A stretch of 64,000 nucleotides of DNA from an uncultured Oscillospiraceae bacterium (GTDB lineage: Bacteria > Bacillota > Clostridia > Oscillospirales > Acutalibacteraceae): contig CABULH010000012.1 of assembly GCA_902492455.1 (NCBI GenBank), forward strand, positions 60,042-124,041, written 5' to 3'. Positions 8,903 to 17,542 of this stretch are shown one piece after another (the first letter of the stretch is position 1; the number at the start of each line of letters is the position of its first letter). The notes beneath the pieces are model-generated. The model was not told the origin of the DNA. It ran no database searches and saw only the letters and a program-made list of their open reading frames with translations. The translations under genes and the position numbers were made by a program.

Positions 8903-9814
8903 ATGGGATTTTTCAGTAAAATCGGCGCGGGTCTGAAAAAGACCCGGGATTCCATCATGGGTTCGGTCAACTCCATGCTCCACGCCTTCACCAAAATCGA
9001 CGAGGAGCTGTTTGAGGAGCTGGAGGAAATCCTGATTATGGGAGATGTGGGCGCGCCCACCTCCGCCCGCATCTGCGAAGAACTTCGCCGCAAGGTGAAG
9101 GAGCAGGGGATCACCGACTCGGCCATGATCAAAGGTCTGCTGGCGGAAACCGTGGCGGAGATGCTCCGTGGGGGACAGGAACTCCGCCTGACCACCAAAC
9201 CATCCGTGATACTGGTCATCGGGGTCAACGGGGTGGGCAAAACCACCACCATCGGCAAGCTGGCAGCCCGGTTCCGGGATGAAGGCAAAAAGGTGATCCT
9301 GGGAGCGGCGGATACCTTCCGCGCCGCCGCCATCGAGCAGCTGGAGATCTGGGCTGACCGGTCGGGTGCGGATATCGTCAAGCACACCCAGGGGGCGGAT
9401 CCCGCCGCCGTGGTGTTCGACAGCGTAGCCGCCGCCAAGGCCCGGGGAGCGGACGTGGTGATCTGCGATACTGCCGGCCGGCTGCACAATAAAAAGAATC
9501 TCATGGACGAGCTCGCCAAGATCAACCGCATCATCGACCGAGAGCTGCCCGAAGCGGACAAAGAAGTTCTGCTGGTGCTGGATGCCACCACCGGGCAGAA
9601 CGCCGTCAATCAGGCCCGGGAATTCAAAAATGCCGCCGGCATCACCGGCATCGTCCTCACCAAGCTGGACGGCACCGCCCGGGGCGGCGTGGTTTTGGCC
9701 ATTCGGGAGGATCTGGATGTACCGGTGAAGTTTATCGGCGTGGGCGAGGGCGTGGACGACCTGCAGCCCTTTGACCCGGAAGATTTTGCCAGGGGTCTGT
9801 TTGAGGAAGTATAA
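8903..9814 (+). CDS. ftsY: Signal recognition particle receptor FtsY
   Basis: This SRP-family GTPase docks ribosome-SRP complexes at the membrane for co-translational insertion. At 303 residues it is the short form lacking the acidic A domain. The N domain (about 1-95) is followed by the G domain: G1 GVNGVGKTTT (about 108-117), DTFRAAA, G3 DTAGR, and G4/G5 TKLDGTARGG. All catalytic motifs look intact. It follows the two small membrane-protein genes and precedes rdgB by 25 bases. Confidence 0.97.
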   Translation: MGFFSKIGAGLKKTRDSIMGSVNSMLHAFTKIDEELFEELEEILIMGDVGAPTSARICEELRRKVKEQGITDSAMIKGLLAETVAEMLRGGQELRLTTKPSVILVIGVNGVGKTTTIGKLAARFRDEGKKVILGAADTFRAAAIEQLEIWADRSGADIVKHTQGADPAAVVFDSVAAAKARGADVVICDTAGRLHNKKNLMDELAKINRIIDRELPEADKEVLLVLDATTGQNAVNQAREFKNAAGITGIVLTKLDGTARGGVVLAIREDLDVPVKFIGVGEGVDDLQPFDPEDFARGLFEEV

Positions 9815-9839
9815 GGATTTTTAAAAAGAGGGGATTGCC

Positions 9840-10457
9840 ATGCGTTACGTCATCGCCACCCATAACCGTAAAAAACTGCTGGAGCTTCAGCGGATTCTCA
9901 GTCCCCTGGGCATCGAGGCCGTGACCGGAGAGGAAATCGGCATCCCCTTGAGCGAGGCGGAGGAAACCGGCACCACCTTTGAGGAAAACGCCCGTATCAA
10001 GGCGGAGAGCGCCTGCCGTGAAACCGGTCTTCCCGCTGTGGCCGACGATTCCGGCCTGATGGTGGATGCCTTGGACGGGGGGCCGGGGGTCTATTCCGCC
10101 CGGTTCGCCGGGGAAGGGGCTACCGATGCGGATCGGAATCAAAAGCTGCTGCGGGAGCTGGCGGCGGTGCCGGCGGAAAAGCGGACAGCCAAATTTGTCT
10201 CCGCCGTCTGCTGTGTTTTCCCCGACGGCAGCCGGGTGGAAGCCCGGGGCGAATGTTCCGGGCTGGTGGGCTTCTTCCCCCGGGGTGAGGACGGCTTCGG
10301 CTACGATCCTCTTTTCCTTGTGGCCGCGGGGCTGCCGGGAGCAGGGAAGACCTATGCCGAGCTGACACCGGAGGAAAAAGATGCAGTGAGTCACCGCGGC
10401 AACGCACTGCGTATTTTTTCCGCCAGGCTGAAGGCGTATCTGGACATGCAGAAATAA
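9840..10457 (+). CDS. rdgB: RdgB/HAM1-type dITP/XTP pyrophosphatase
   Basis: This house-cleaning enzyme hydrolyses dITP, ITP and XTP to the monophosphates and keeps deaminated purines out of DNA and RNA. Its 205 residues begin with the family motif VIATHNRKKLLEL and contain ADDSGLMVDALDG, the FGYDPLF motif and the C-terminal SHRGNAL. A GAGGGGA ribosome site precedes ATG 9840. It is the last gene of the plus-strand cluster and is separated from the convergent amt gene by a hairpin. Confidence 0.95.
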   Translation: MRYVIATHNRKKLLELQRILSPLGIEAVTGEEIGIPLSEAEETGTTFEENARIKAESACRETGLPAVADDSGLMVDALDGGPGVYSARFAGEGATDADRNQKLLRELAAVPAEKRTAKFVSAVCCVFPDGSRVEARGECSGLVGFFPRGEDGFGYDPLFLVAAGLPGAGKTYAELTPEEKDAVSHRGNALRIFSARLKAYLDMQK

Positions 10458-10471
10458 AGCAACATAAAGGC

Positions 10472-10517
10472 AGCAGGGAGGGGAGAACGCCGTCGGCGTT
10501 CTCCCCTCCCTGTTGCT
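10472..10517. terminator. Bidirectional hairpin between convergent rdgB and amt
   Basis: AGGGAGGGGAGAACGCC pairs perfectly with GGCGTTCTCCCCTCCCT around a three-base loop. No clear T run follows on the plus strand and only a weak T-rich stretch on the minus strand, so termination efficiency is uncertain. Confidence 0.6.
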
Positions 10518-10528
10518 AACAACCTGTC

Positions 10529-12280
10529 TTACTCCTCGTCCTGCAAAGCGTCGTAGCCTTCCTCGCCCGTGCGGACCTTCACCACATTTTCCGTGTCGTA
10601 AACAAAAATCTTGCCGTCTCCGATATGTCCGGTATACAGCGCCTTTTTGGCGGTTTCAATCACCGTGCGCACCGGCACCTTACAGACCACGATCTCCACC
10701 TTGACCTTAGGCAGCAGATTGATCTCCCGCTGGACACCGCGGTAATACTCCATCCGGCCCTTCTGCATGCCGCAGCCCAGTACCTGGGTGACGGTCATGC
10801 CGGTGACGCCGATGGTGTTCATGGCGAATTTCAAGGCTTCAAAGCGGTTCTGGTTGATGAGAATATCGATCTTGGTGATCTTGACGTCGGAAGAAATCGC
10901 CGTATTGGCGGGCGGGGTCACCAGCTGTACCGGCACCGCCTCATCCACCGGCGTACTGCCGGTCATCGGAGCCGCTTCGCCGGCGGCTACTGCATCAGCG
11001 TTCAGCTGCTCCACCACTGGTACAAAGTCCGCGTAGCTGCTGGTGAGACCGTGTTCCGTGATATCCAGGCCCAGGATTTCTTCCTCCCGGGAAGCCCGCA
11101 GGCCGACGGTGTGCTTGAGAATCTGGAAAACAATGGTCATGGTCACCGCCACCCAGGCGATAACCGAGATCACTCCCAGAGCCTCCACCCCCAGCAGCTT
11201 GAAACCGCCGCCGTAAAACAAGCCTTTGCTCATGACGAGGCCGTCGCCGTAGCTGTATTCCGTAGCGGAGAAAAGGCCCACCATCAGGGTTCCCATGGCG
11301 CCGCACATACCGTGCACGCCGATGGCGCCTACAGGATCGTCGATCTTGCAGACCTTGTCGATGAACTCAATACCAAAGACCACCACAAAGCCGGCGATGA
11401 GACCGATAAAGAAGGCGCCAACCGGGGTAACCAGATCGCATCCGGCGGTGATCGCCACCAGACCGGCCAAGGAGCCGTTCAGAGTCATGGAGACGTCCGG
11501 CTTTTTGTACCGGATCCAGGTGATGATCATCACCGTCAGGGTGGCGGTGGCTGCCGCCAAATTGGTGGTGGTGAAGATGCTGCCCATGGCGGACAGGGCA
11601 TCGTCGCCGGTGGCGCAGACGGTGGAGCCGCCGTTGAAGCCGAACCAGCAGAACCACAGGATAAACACACCCAACGCGCCCAAGGTCAGGCTGTGCCCGG
11701 GAAAGGCGTGAGGCTTGCCGTCCTTGTCGTACTTGCCGATGCGGGGCCCCAGGATTTTAGCGCCCACCAGGGCCGCCACGCCGCCCACCATATGCACGGC
11801 GGTGGAACCGGCAAAATCATGGAAGCCCATCTGTGCCAGCCAGCCGCCGCCCCATATCCAGTGACCGGAGATAGGGTAGACCACGGCACTGATGACGGCG
11901 CTATAGATGCAGTAAGAAATGAATTTTGTCCGCTCCGCCATGGCACCGGACACAATGGTGGCCGCCGTGGCGCAGAAAACCGTTTGAAAGATGAAGAACG
12001 CCCACTTGGGCACTCCCTCCGGCAGAATGGCGGTATAGGCGCCCTGACTGAGAAAATCCAGCCCGCCGATGAAAGCGCTGTTGCCGGCAAACATGATGCC
12101 AAAACCGAACAGCCAGTAAATGGGTGTGCCGATACAGAAGTCCATCAGGTTTTTCATAATGATGTTGCCGGCATTCTTCGCCCGGGTAAAGCCGGTTTCC
12201 ACCATGGCAAAGCCCGCCTGCATGAAGAACACCAAAGCGGCTGCCACCAGTACCCAGATGGTGTTGGCGGATGAAAACAT
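10529..12280 (-). CDS. amt: Ammonium transporter fused to a C-terminal PII (GlnK/GlnB) domain
   Basis: The 583-residue protein joins an Amt/Rh channel (about residues 1-410, eleven hydrophobic helices, opening QAGFAMVETG and containing the DFAGSTAVH pore motif) to a linker and a PII domain (about 464-583). The PII part shows ITKIDILINQNRFEALK, a T-loop GCGMQKGRMEYYRG and the EIVV-IGDGKIFVYD core that binds ATP and 2-oxoglutarate. PII proteins normally plug Amt as separate trimers; here the regulator is tethered. The gene lies 115 bases after glnN on the same strand and has its own attenuator leader. Its function fits the neighbouring GS and GOGAT genes. Confidence 0.95.
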   Translation of the reverse strand: MFSSANTIWVLVAAALVFFMQAGFAMVETGFTRAKNAGNIIMKNLMDFCIGTPIYWLFGFGIMFAGNSAFIGGLDFLSQGAYTAILPEGVPKWAFFIFQTVFCATAATIVSGAMAERTKFISYCIYSAVISAVVYPISGHWIWGGGWLAQMGFHDFAGSTAVHMVGGVAALVGAKILGPRIGKYDKDGKPHAFPGHSLTLGALGVFILWFCWFGFNGGSTVCATGDDALSAMGSIFTTTNLAAATATLTVMIITWIRYKKPDVSMTLNGSLAGLVAITAGCDLVTPVGAFFIGLIAGFVVVFGIEFIDKVCKIDDPVGAIGVHGMCGAMGTLMVGLFSATEYSYGDGLVMSKGLFYGGGFKLLGVEALGVISVIAWVAVTMTIVFQILKHTVGLRASREEEILGLDITEHGLTSSYADFVPVVEQLNADAVAAGEAAPMTGSTPVDEAVPVQLVTPPANTAISSDVKITKIDILINQNRFEALKFAMNTIGVTGMTVTQVLGCGMQKGRMEYYRGVQREINLLPKVKVEIVVCKVPVRTVIETAKKALYTGHIGDGKIFVYDTENVVKVRTGEEGYDALQDEE

Positions 12281-12305
12281 ACCAATTCCCCCTAAAAACT
12301 TTCAG

Positions 12306-12361
12306 GAAAAACAAGGGCTGCACACCGCGCTGAACTGCACGGTATGCACGCCCTTGTGCAT
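12306..12361 (-). promoter_or_regulatory. amt leader attenuator with ANTAR-type hexaloop hairpin
   Basis: On the minus strand ATGCAC-AAGGGC-GTGCAT (plus positions 12344-12361) forms a six-base stem with a hexaloop whose first base is A and fourth is G. It overlaps the 5' arm (12350-12357) of a terminator: ACAAGGGC pairs with GCCCTTGT (12311-12318) and is followed by TTTTT. The two structures exclude each other, as in ANTAR-controlled antitermination. Confidence 0.72.
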
Positions 12362-12395
12362 TTCCTGTTTTTACCTAACTTCGGCCCCCGGCCGA

Positions 12396-14480
12396 TCAGA
12401 CGCTGAACAGCATATCGCCGTAAGTAGGATAGGGCCAATAGCTCTTGGCCGTGAGACCTTCCAGTTCGTCCGCCACCGCCCGCAGCGCCTGCATAGCGGT
12501 GAAGACCTGATCCTTATAATACAGAGCGCAGGCTTCCACGTCACCGCAATTCCCCGCATCCCGGACCGCCGCTTCCAGGTCCTGAATCTTCTGGTACAGG
12601 GAAGCGCACAGCACAGACAATCTTGCCGCCAGCGTCTTCTCCGCAGCGCAGTCAATGGAAAGCGCCTGCTTGTCTGTCGCCGCAGCGGCGATATCTCCGC
12701 TGTACCGCATGGCCGCCGGCAGGATATCCCGCTGCCCCATCTCCAGCATGGTAGCGGCTTCGATGTGCAGCACCTTGCAGTAGTTATCCAGAGTGATCTC
12801 GTAGCGGGAGCGCATCTCCTTTTCGGTGAGCACCCGGTGCTTTTCAAACAGCCGGATATTCTTATCCGCTATAAAGTAGGGCAGGCAGTCCGGCGTTGTT
12901 TTCAGATTGAGCAGCCCCCGCCGCTCCGCCTCTGCCAGCCATTCGGCATCATAGCCGTTGCCGTTGAAGATAATCCGCTTGTGGTCGTGGATGGTTTGCC
13001 GGATAAGATCGTGCAGCGCGGTTTCAAAGTCCGCCGCCTGCTCCAGGATATCCGCAAAGCCGCTGAGCTCCTCCGCCACCGCAGTGTTCAGCACAAAGTT
13101 CGGCCCGGCAATGGAAAGGCTGGAACCGGGCATCCGGAACTCGAACTTGTTGCCGGTAAAGGCGAAGGGGGAAGTGCGGTTGCGGTCGGTGGTATCCCGG
13201 GAAAAACGAGGCAGGGTGTGGACGCCGATCTTCATCAGCACCTTTTCTTTGGCGTCGTAAGCCGCATCGGATTCGATGGCCTCCAGCACGCCGGTAAGCT
13301 CTTCGCCCAGGAACATAGAGATGACGGCGGGAGGGGCTTCGTTGGCGCCCAGGCGGTGATCGTTGCCTGCACTGGCCACGGAGATGCGCATCAGATCCTG
13401 GTACTCATCCACCGCCTTGATGACGGCGCAGAGGAAAAGCAGGAATTGGGCGTTTTCGTGGGGGGTCTCCCCCGGCTCCAGCAGATTGACGCCGGTGTTG
13501 GTGGAGATGGACCAATTGTTGTGCTTGCCGCTGCCGTTGACTCCGGCGAAGGGCTTCTCATGCAGCAGACAGACCAGCCCATGGCGCGCCGCCACCTTTT
13601 TCATCATCTCCATCACCAGCTGATTGTGGTCGGTAGCGATATTGGTGGTGGTATAAATGGGCGCCAGTTCGTGCTGAGAGGGCGCCACTTCGTTGTGCCG
13701 GGTCTTGGCGAAGATGCCCAGCTTCCACAGTTCTTCATCCAGCTCCTGCATATAAGCGGCCACCCGGGGTTTGATGGCCCCGAAATAGTGATCCTCCAGC
13801 TCCTGCCCCTTGGGCGGACGGGCGCCGAACAGGGTCCGGCCGGTATAAATCAGGTCCCGGCGCTGCTCATACAGCGCCTTGTCGATGAGAAAATACTCCT
13901 GCTCCGGGCCGACGGTGGTATTCACCATGGTGACATCCTGATGGCCGAAGAGCCGCAGTACCCGCACAGCCTGTTTGCTGATGGCCTCCATGGACCGCAG
14001 CAGGGGAGTCTTTTTGTCCAGCGCCTCGCCGCCATAGGAGCAGAAAGCGGTGGGAATGCAGAGGGTGCCGTCCTTGATGAAGGCGTAGGAGGTGGGATCC
14101 CAAGCGGTATAGCCTCGGGCCTCAAAGGTTGCCCGCAGACCGCCGGAAGGGAAGGAGGAAGCATCCGGCTCTCCCTTAATCAGCTCCTTGCCGGAGAATT
14201 CCATAATCACGCTGCCGTCACCCTGGGGGGAAATAAAGCTGTCGTGCTTCTCCGCCGTAATGCCGGTCATCGGCTGGAACCAGTGGGTGAAGTGGGTAGC
14301 CCCCCGTTCGATGGCCCAATCCTTCATGGCATTGGCCACCACATTGGCGACATCCGGCTGGAGGCTGCGACCCTCCTTCATGGTTTTTTTCAGCGCCTTA
14401 TAGGTCTCTTTGGGCAGCCGCTCCTTCATAGCGGCATCTCCGAACACCATGCTACCGAACAACTCAGGAATCTTGCTCAT
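12396..14480 (-). CDS. glnN: Glutamine synthetase type III
   Basis: The enzyme makes glutamine from glutamate, ammonia and ATP as a large GSIII dodecamer. The length of 694 residues and the opening KIPELFGSMVFGDAAMKERLP, with THWFQPMTGITAEKHDSF and KHNNWSISTNTGVNLL, are typical of GSIII rather than the short GSI also present at 20511. SD AGGGGAG precedes ATG 14480. Transcription should begin at the TTGACA/TATACT promoter 94 bases upstream and pass a terminator that is under an ANTAR-type hairpin. It is followed by the amt-PII gene. Confidence 0.95.
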   Translation of the reverse strand: MSKIPELFGSMVFGDAAMKERLPKETYKALKKTMKEGRSLQPDVANVVANAMKDWAIERGATHFTHWFQPMTGITAEKHDSFISPQGDGSVIMEFSGKELIKGEPDASSFPSGGLRATFEARGYTAWDPTSYAFIKDGTLCIPTAFCSYGGEALDKKTPLLRSMEAISKQAVRVLRLFGHQDVTMVNTTVGPEQEYFLIDKALYEQRRDLIYTGRTLFGARPPKGQELEDHYFGAIKPRVAAYMQELDEELWKLGIFAKTRHNEVAPSQHELAPIYTTTNIATDHNQLVMEMMKKVAARHGLVCLLHEKPFAGVNGSGKHNNWSISTNTGVNLLEPGETPHENAQFLLFLCAVIKAVDEYQDLMRISVASAGNDHRLGANEAPPAVISMFLGEELTGVLEAIESDAAYDAKEKVLMKIGVHTLPRFSRDTTDRNRTSPFAFTGNKFEFRMPGSSLSIAGPNFVLNTAVAEELSGFADILEQAADFETALHDLIRQTIHDHKRIIFNGNGYDAEWLAEAERRGLLNLKTTPDCLPYFIADKNIRLFEKHRVLTEKEMRSRYEITLDNYCKVLHIEAATMLEMGQRDILPAAMRYSGDIAAAATDKQALSIDCAAEKTLAARLSVLCASLYQKIQDLEAAVRDAGNCGDVEACALYYKDQVFTAMQALRAVADELEGLTAKSYWPYPTYGDMLFSV

Positions 14481-14528
14481 CGTTTCCGTCTCCCCTCTGG
14501 ATATGGACTGCTATACAGCATCACAAAC

Positions 14529-14569
14529 AAAAAAGCGCCGCGGGAATTTCTCCCGCAGCGCCTTTGCTG
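14529..14569 (-). promoter_or_regulatory. glnN leader attenuator with ANTAR-type hexaloop hairpin
   Basis: On the minus strand CAGC-AAAGGC-GCTG (plus 14556-14569) has hexaloop AAAGGC with A1 and G4. Its 3' arm is also the base of a strong terminator (14529-14562; an 11-base stem with T-G pairs, then six T). Forming the small hairpin would break the terminator. The same hexaloop occurs in the glt leader. Confidence 0.75.
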
Positions 14570-14580
14570 TCTACGCTGTG

Positions 14581-14609
14581 AGTATACCGCTTCCCGCGGT
14601 ACTTGTCAA
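14581..14609 (-). promoter_or_regulatory. glnN promoter
   Basis: Minus-strand TTGACA (14604-14609) and TATACT (14581-14586) are 17 bases apart, near consensus for the vegetative sigma factor. The spacer holds an inverted repeat TACCGC-GGGAA-GCGGTA that may be an operator. The start site should lie near 14574, directly before the attenuator hairpin. Confidence 0.8.
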
Positions 14610-14733
14610 GACCTTTTTTGAAATTTTTGCAAGATTTTTCATTAGTTCCTGCAATATGTTTTGGTTTGACCTGTTTTAAATGTAAAAGGATTGATTTCTT
14701 GAAATATATTTTATTATTTCATTCATTTTCCTC

Positions 14734-14762
14734 TTGACTTCCTTTTCCGTTTGCGGTATACT
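14734..14762 (+). promoter_or_regulatory. Promoter of the glutamate synthase operon
   Basis: TTGACT (14734-14739) and TATACT (14757-14762) are 17 bases apart. The sequence around the -10, GCGGTATACT, is identical to that of the divergent glnN promoter. It reads into the attenuator leader of the glt operon. Confidence 0.8.
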
Positions 14763-14770
14763 CCCGAATA

Positions 14771-14830
14771 GAACAAAGGCGTTCATGCGCGATCTTCGGT
14801 TTTCGGGGATCGCGTGTGAACGCTTTTTTG
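14771..14830 (+). promoter_or_regulatory. glt leader attenuator with ANTAR-type hexaloop hairpin
   Basis: GAAC-AAAGGC-GTTC (14771-14784) forms a hexaloop hairpin whose 3' arm is the start of a terminator. The 16-base stem 14779-14794 pairs with 14808-14823 (with G-T pairs) and is followed by six T (14824-14829). Loop sequence and placement match the glnN leader. Confidence 0.78.
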
Positions 14831-14888
14831 TTGTCTGAGCGCTTCCAAGCGATTTCCTTCGGGATTCGTGAGAAAGGAATGGTACGGT

Positions 14889-15980
14889 ATGAAAAAGGAA
14901 GGCCAAGTGCGCATCCCCTCCGGCTGCGCCATTGCGGGCATCTTTTCCCGCAGCGGGGAGCGAATCGCCGGCGACCGGATCGTGCGGTCCATCGCGTCGA
15001 TGCACGACCGCTCCAACGGCCTGGGCGGCGGTTTCGCGGGCTACGGTATCTATCCCCAATATAAGGATCTGTACGCCTTCCACCTGTTTTATGAAAACGC
15101 GGCGGCCCGAGAGGAATGCGAACGCTTTTTGGATCGGCATTTCGAGCTGGTGAACCTCTCCAAAATCCCCGTACGCCGTCATCCCCGGATCACCGACGAA
15201 CCGCTGATCTGGCGGTATTTTGTCACCCCTCTTCATACCCGGCTGATGGAGAGCCAGCTGGATGAACAGGAATTTGTGGCCCGCAGCGTCATCCGCATCA
15301 ACACCGCGATTGAAGGCGCCTATGTTTTCTCCAGCGGCAAAAATATGGGGGTATTCAAAGCCGTGGGCTATCCCGAGGACGTAGGGGAATTTTACCGACT
15401 GGAGGAATACGAGGGCTACTGCTGGACCGCCCACGGCCGGTATCCCACCAACACTCCCGGCTGGTGGGGAGGGGCACATCCCTTTGCCATGCTGGATACC
15501 TCCATTGTGCACAACGGCGAGATTTCCTCCTACGACGCCAACCGACGGTTCATCGAAATGTTCGGTTACAAATGCACCCTGCTCACCGATACCGAGGTCA
15601 TCACCTACATCATCGATTTCCTGGTGCGCAAGCAGGGGCTGTCCCTGGAAGAAACCGCCCGGGTGATCGCCGCCCCCTTCTGGAGCACCATTGAAAAGCT
15701 GCCCAAGGAAGAGCGGGAACGGCTGACCTATTTGCGCAATGCCTTCGGCAGCCTGCTGATCACCGGTCCCTTCTCCATCCTGTTGGGTTTCACCGGGGGT
15801 ATGATGGCCCTCAACGACCGGCTGAAGCTTCGCAGCATGGTGGTGGGGGAAAAAGGGGACCGGGTGTATATGGCCAGCGAGGAATGCGCCATCCGGGCCA
15901 TCGAACCGGAGCTGGACCGGATCTGGTCTCCCGCCGGGGGCGAGCCGGTGATCGTCACACTGAATAAGGAGAGTGAGTAA
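14889..15980 (+). CDS. Glutamate synthase, glutamine amidotransferase subunit (GltB1-like)
   Basis: This class II (Ntn) glutamine amidotransferase releases ammonia from glutamine for the split glutamate synthase encoded by the next four genes. It has 363 residues. The likely catalytic Cys is residue 13 in SGCAIAGIF, so a 12-residue leader would have to be removed to expose it. TAHGRYPTNTPGWWGGAHPFAMLDTSIVHNGEI is the typical GATase II core. ATG 14889 is preferred to GTG 14868, which overlaps the AAAGGA ribosome site. It is first in the operon, behind the attenuator leader. Confidence 0.9.
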   Translation: MKKEGQVRIPSGCAIAGIFSRSGERIAGDRIVRSIASMHDRSNGLGGGFAGYGIYPQYKDLYAFHLFYENAAAREECERFLDRHFELVNLSKIPVRRHPRITDEPLIWRYFVTPLHTRLMESQLDEQEFVARSVIRINTAIEGAYVFSSGKNMGVFKAVGYPEDVGEFYRLEEYEGYCWTAHGRYPTNTPGWWGGAHPFAMLDTSIVHNGEISSYDANRRFIEMFGYKCTLLTDTEVITYIIDFLVRKQGLSLEETARVIAAPFWSTIEKLPKEERERLTYLRNAFGSLLITGPFSILLGFTGGMMALNDRLKLRSMVVGEKGDRVYMASEECAIRAIEPELDRIWSPAGGEPVIVTLNKESE

Positions 15981-15982
15981 GG

Positions 15983-17488
15983 ATGCCGGTCAACTATCTC
16001 TATCCGGAATACGAGGTGGCGCGGGATAAGGACCGCTGCATCACCTGCCGCGTCTGCGAACGGCAATGCGCCAACGGCGTACATAGCTACGATGCCCAGC
16101 GGAACCTCATGCTCAGCGATGAGACCAAATGTGTCAACTGCCACCGCTGCGTATCCCTCTGTCCCACCAGGGCGCTGAAGATCGTTCGCAGCGGCAATAT
16201 CCTCAAGGAAAATGCCAACTGGAGCATGGATACCATCTACGATGTTTACCGCCAGGCGGAAAGCGGCGGGGTGCTCCTCTCCTCCATGGGCAACCCACAG
16301 CCCCTGCCGGTTTACTGGGACAAGATCCTCATCAACGCCTCCCAGGTTACCAACCCCTCTATCGATCCTCTGCGGGAGCCGATGGAGACCCGGGTGTTCC
16401 TGGGACAGAAGCCCGCCGTCATTGAGCGGGACGGCAAAGGACGGATCGTGGACAATCTGCCGCCTCATCTGCAGCTGGAAGTCCCTATTATGTTTTCCGC
16501 TATGTCTTACGGCTCCATCAGCTATAACGCCCATGAGAGCCTGGCCCGGGCCGCCCGGCAGCTGGGCACCTATTACAACACCGGCGAAGGCGGCCTCCAT
16601 GCCGACTTTTATCCCTACGGCTCCAACACCATCGTCCAGGTAGCCTCCGGCCGGTTCGGCGTTCACAAGGATTATTTGGAGGCCGGCGCGGCGGTGGAGA
16701 TCAAGATGGGCCAGGGGGCCAAGCCGGGAATCGGCGGTCACCTGCCCGGGGCCAAGATTGTGGGGGACATCGCCAAAACCCGGATGATTCCCGAAGGCTC
16801 CGACGCTATCTCCCCCGCGCCCCATCACGATATCTATTCCATCGAGGATCTGCGGCAGCTGGTCTATTCCCTCAAAGAAGCCACCGAATACAAAAAGCCG
16901 GTGATCGTCAAGATCGCGGCGGTGCACAACGTGGCCGCCATCGCCAGCGGCGTGGCCCGCAGCGGAGCGGATATCATCGCCATCGACGGCTTCCGGGGCG
17001 GCACCGGCGCGGCGCCCACCCGGATTCGGGATAACGTGGGCATCCCCATTGAGCTGGCCCTGGCCGCGGTAGATCAGCGGCTGCGGGAGGAAGGCATCCG
17101 GGGCAATGTCTCCATTGTGGTGGGGGGCAGCATCCGCAGCAGCGCCGATGTGGTGAAGGCCATCGCCCTGGGTGCGGACGCCGTCTACATCGCCACCGCA
17201 GCCCTGCTGGCGCTAGGCTGCCATCTCTGCCGCAGCTGCTACAGCGGCAACTGCAACTGGGGTATCGCCACCCAGAAGCCGGAGCTGACCCGGCGGCTCA
17301 ACCCCGACGTGGGCTGCGAGCGGCTGGTGAATCTGGTGAGAGCCTGGAACCACGAGATCAAGGAGATGATGGGCGGCATGGGCATCAACTCCATCGAGGC
17401 CCTGCGGGGCAACCGCCTGATGCTCCGCGGCGTGGGCCTGACCCAGAAGGAACTGGAAATCCTGGGCATTCAGCATGCGGGCGAATGA
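15983..17488 (+). CDS. Glutamate synthase catalytic subunit with N-terminal ferredoxin domain (GltB2-like)
   Basis: This is the FMN/[Fe-S] core that converts 2-oxoglutarate and ammonia to glutamate. Of its 501 residues, about 1-75 form a 2x[4Fe-4S] domain (CITCRVCERQC and CVNCHRCVSLCP). The rest is the glutamate synthase barrel, with MGQGAKPGIGGHLPG, ISPAPHHDIYSIEDL, GFRGGTGAAP and the cluster motif CRSCYSGNCNWG. The N-terminal ferredoxin domain is a mark of the archaeal/clostridial split type. It begins two bases after the amidotransferase gene. Confidence 0.94.
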   Translation: MPVNYLYPEYEVARDKDRCITCRVCERQCANGVHSYDAQRNLMLSDETKCVNCHRCVSLCPTRALKIVRSGNILKENANWSMDTIYDVYRQAESGGVLLSSMGNPQPLPVYWDKILINASQVTNPSIDPLREPMETRVFLGQKPAVIERDGKGRIVDNLPPHLQLEVPIMFSAMSYGSISYNAHESLARAARQLGTYYNTGEGGLHADFYPYGSNTIVQVASGRFGVHKDYLEAGAAVEIKMGQGAKPGIGGHLPGAKIVGDIAKTRMIPEGSDAISPAPHHDIYSIEDLRQLVYSLKEATEYKKPVIVKIAAVHNVAAIASGVARSGADIIAIDGFRGGTGAAPTRIRDNVGIPIELALAAVDQRLREEGIRGNVSIVVGGSIRSSADVVKAIALGADAVYIATAALLALGCHLCRSCYSGNCNWGIATQKPELTRRLNPDVGCERLVNLVRAWNHEIKEMMGGMGINSIEALRGNRLMLRGVGLTQKELEILGIQHAGE

Positions 17489-17542
17489 TACGGAACAAAT
17501 AGTCAATTAACAATCTGACGGAAAGGGCGGGTGCGGCCGGTT

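Noticed and set aside
12120..14621. Plus-strand open frame of 833 codons across glnN
   Set aside because: It is antisense to the clear GSIII gene; its composition is that of a shadow frame.
14763..14830. T-box or amino-acid riboswitch in the glt leader
   Set aside because: No T-box motif or specifier domain; the leader is too short and fits a hexaloop attenuator.
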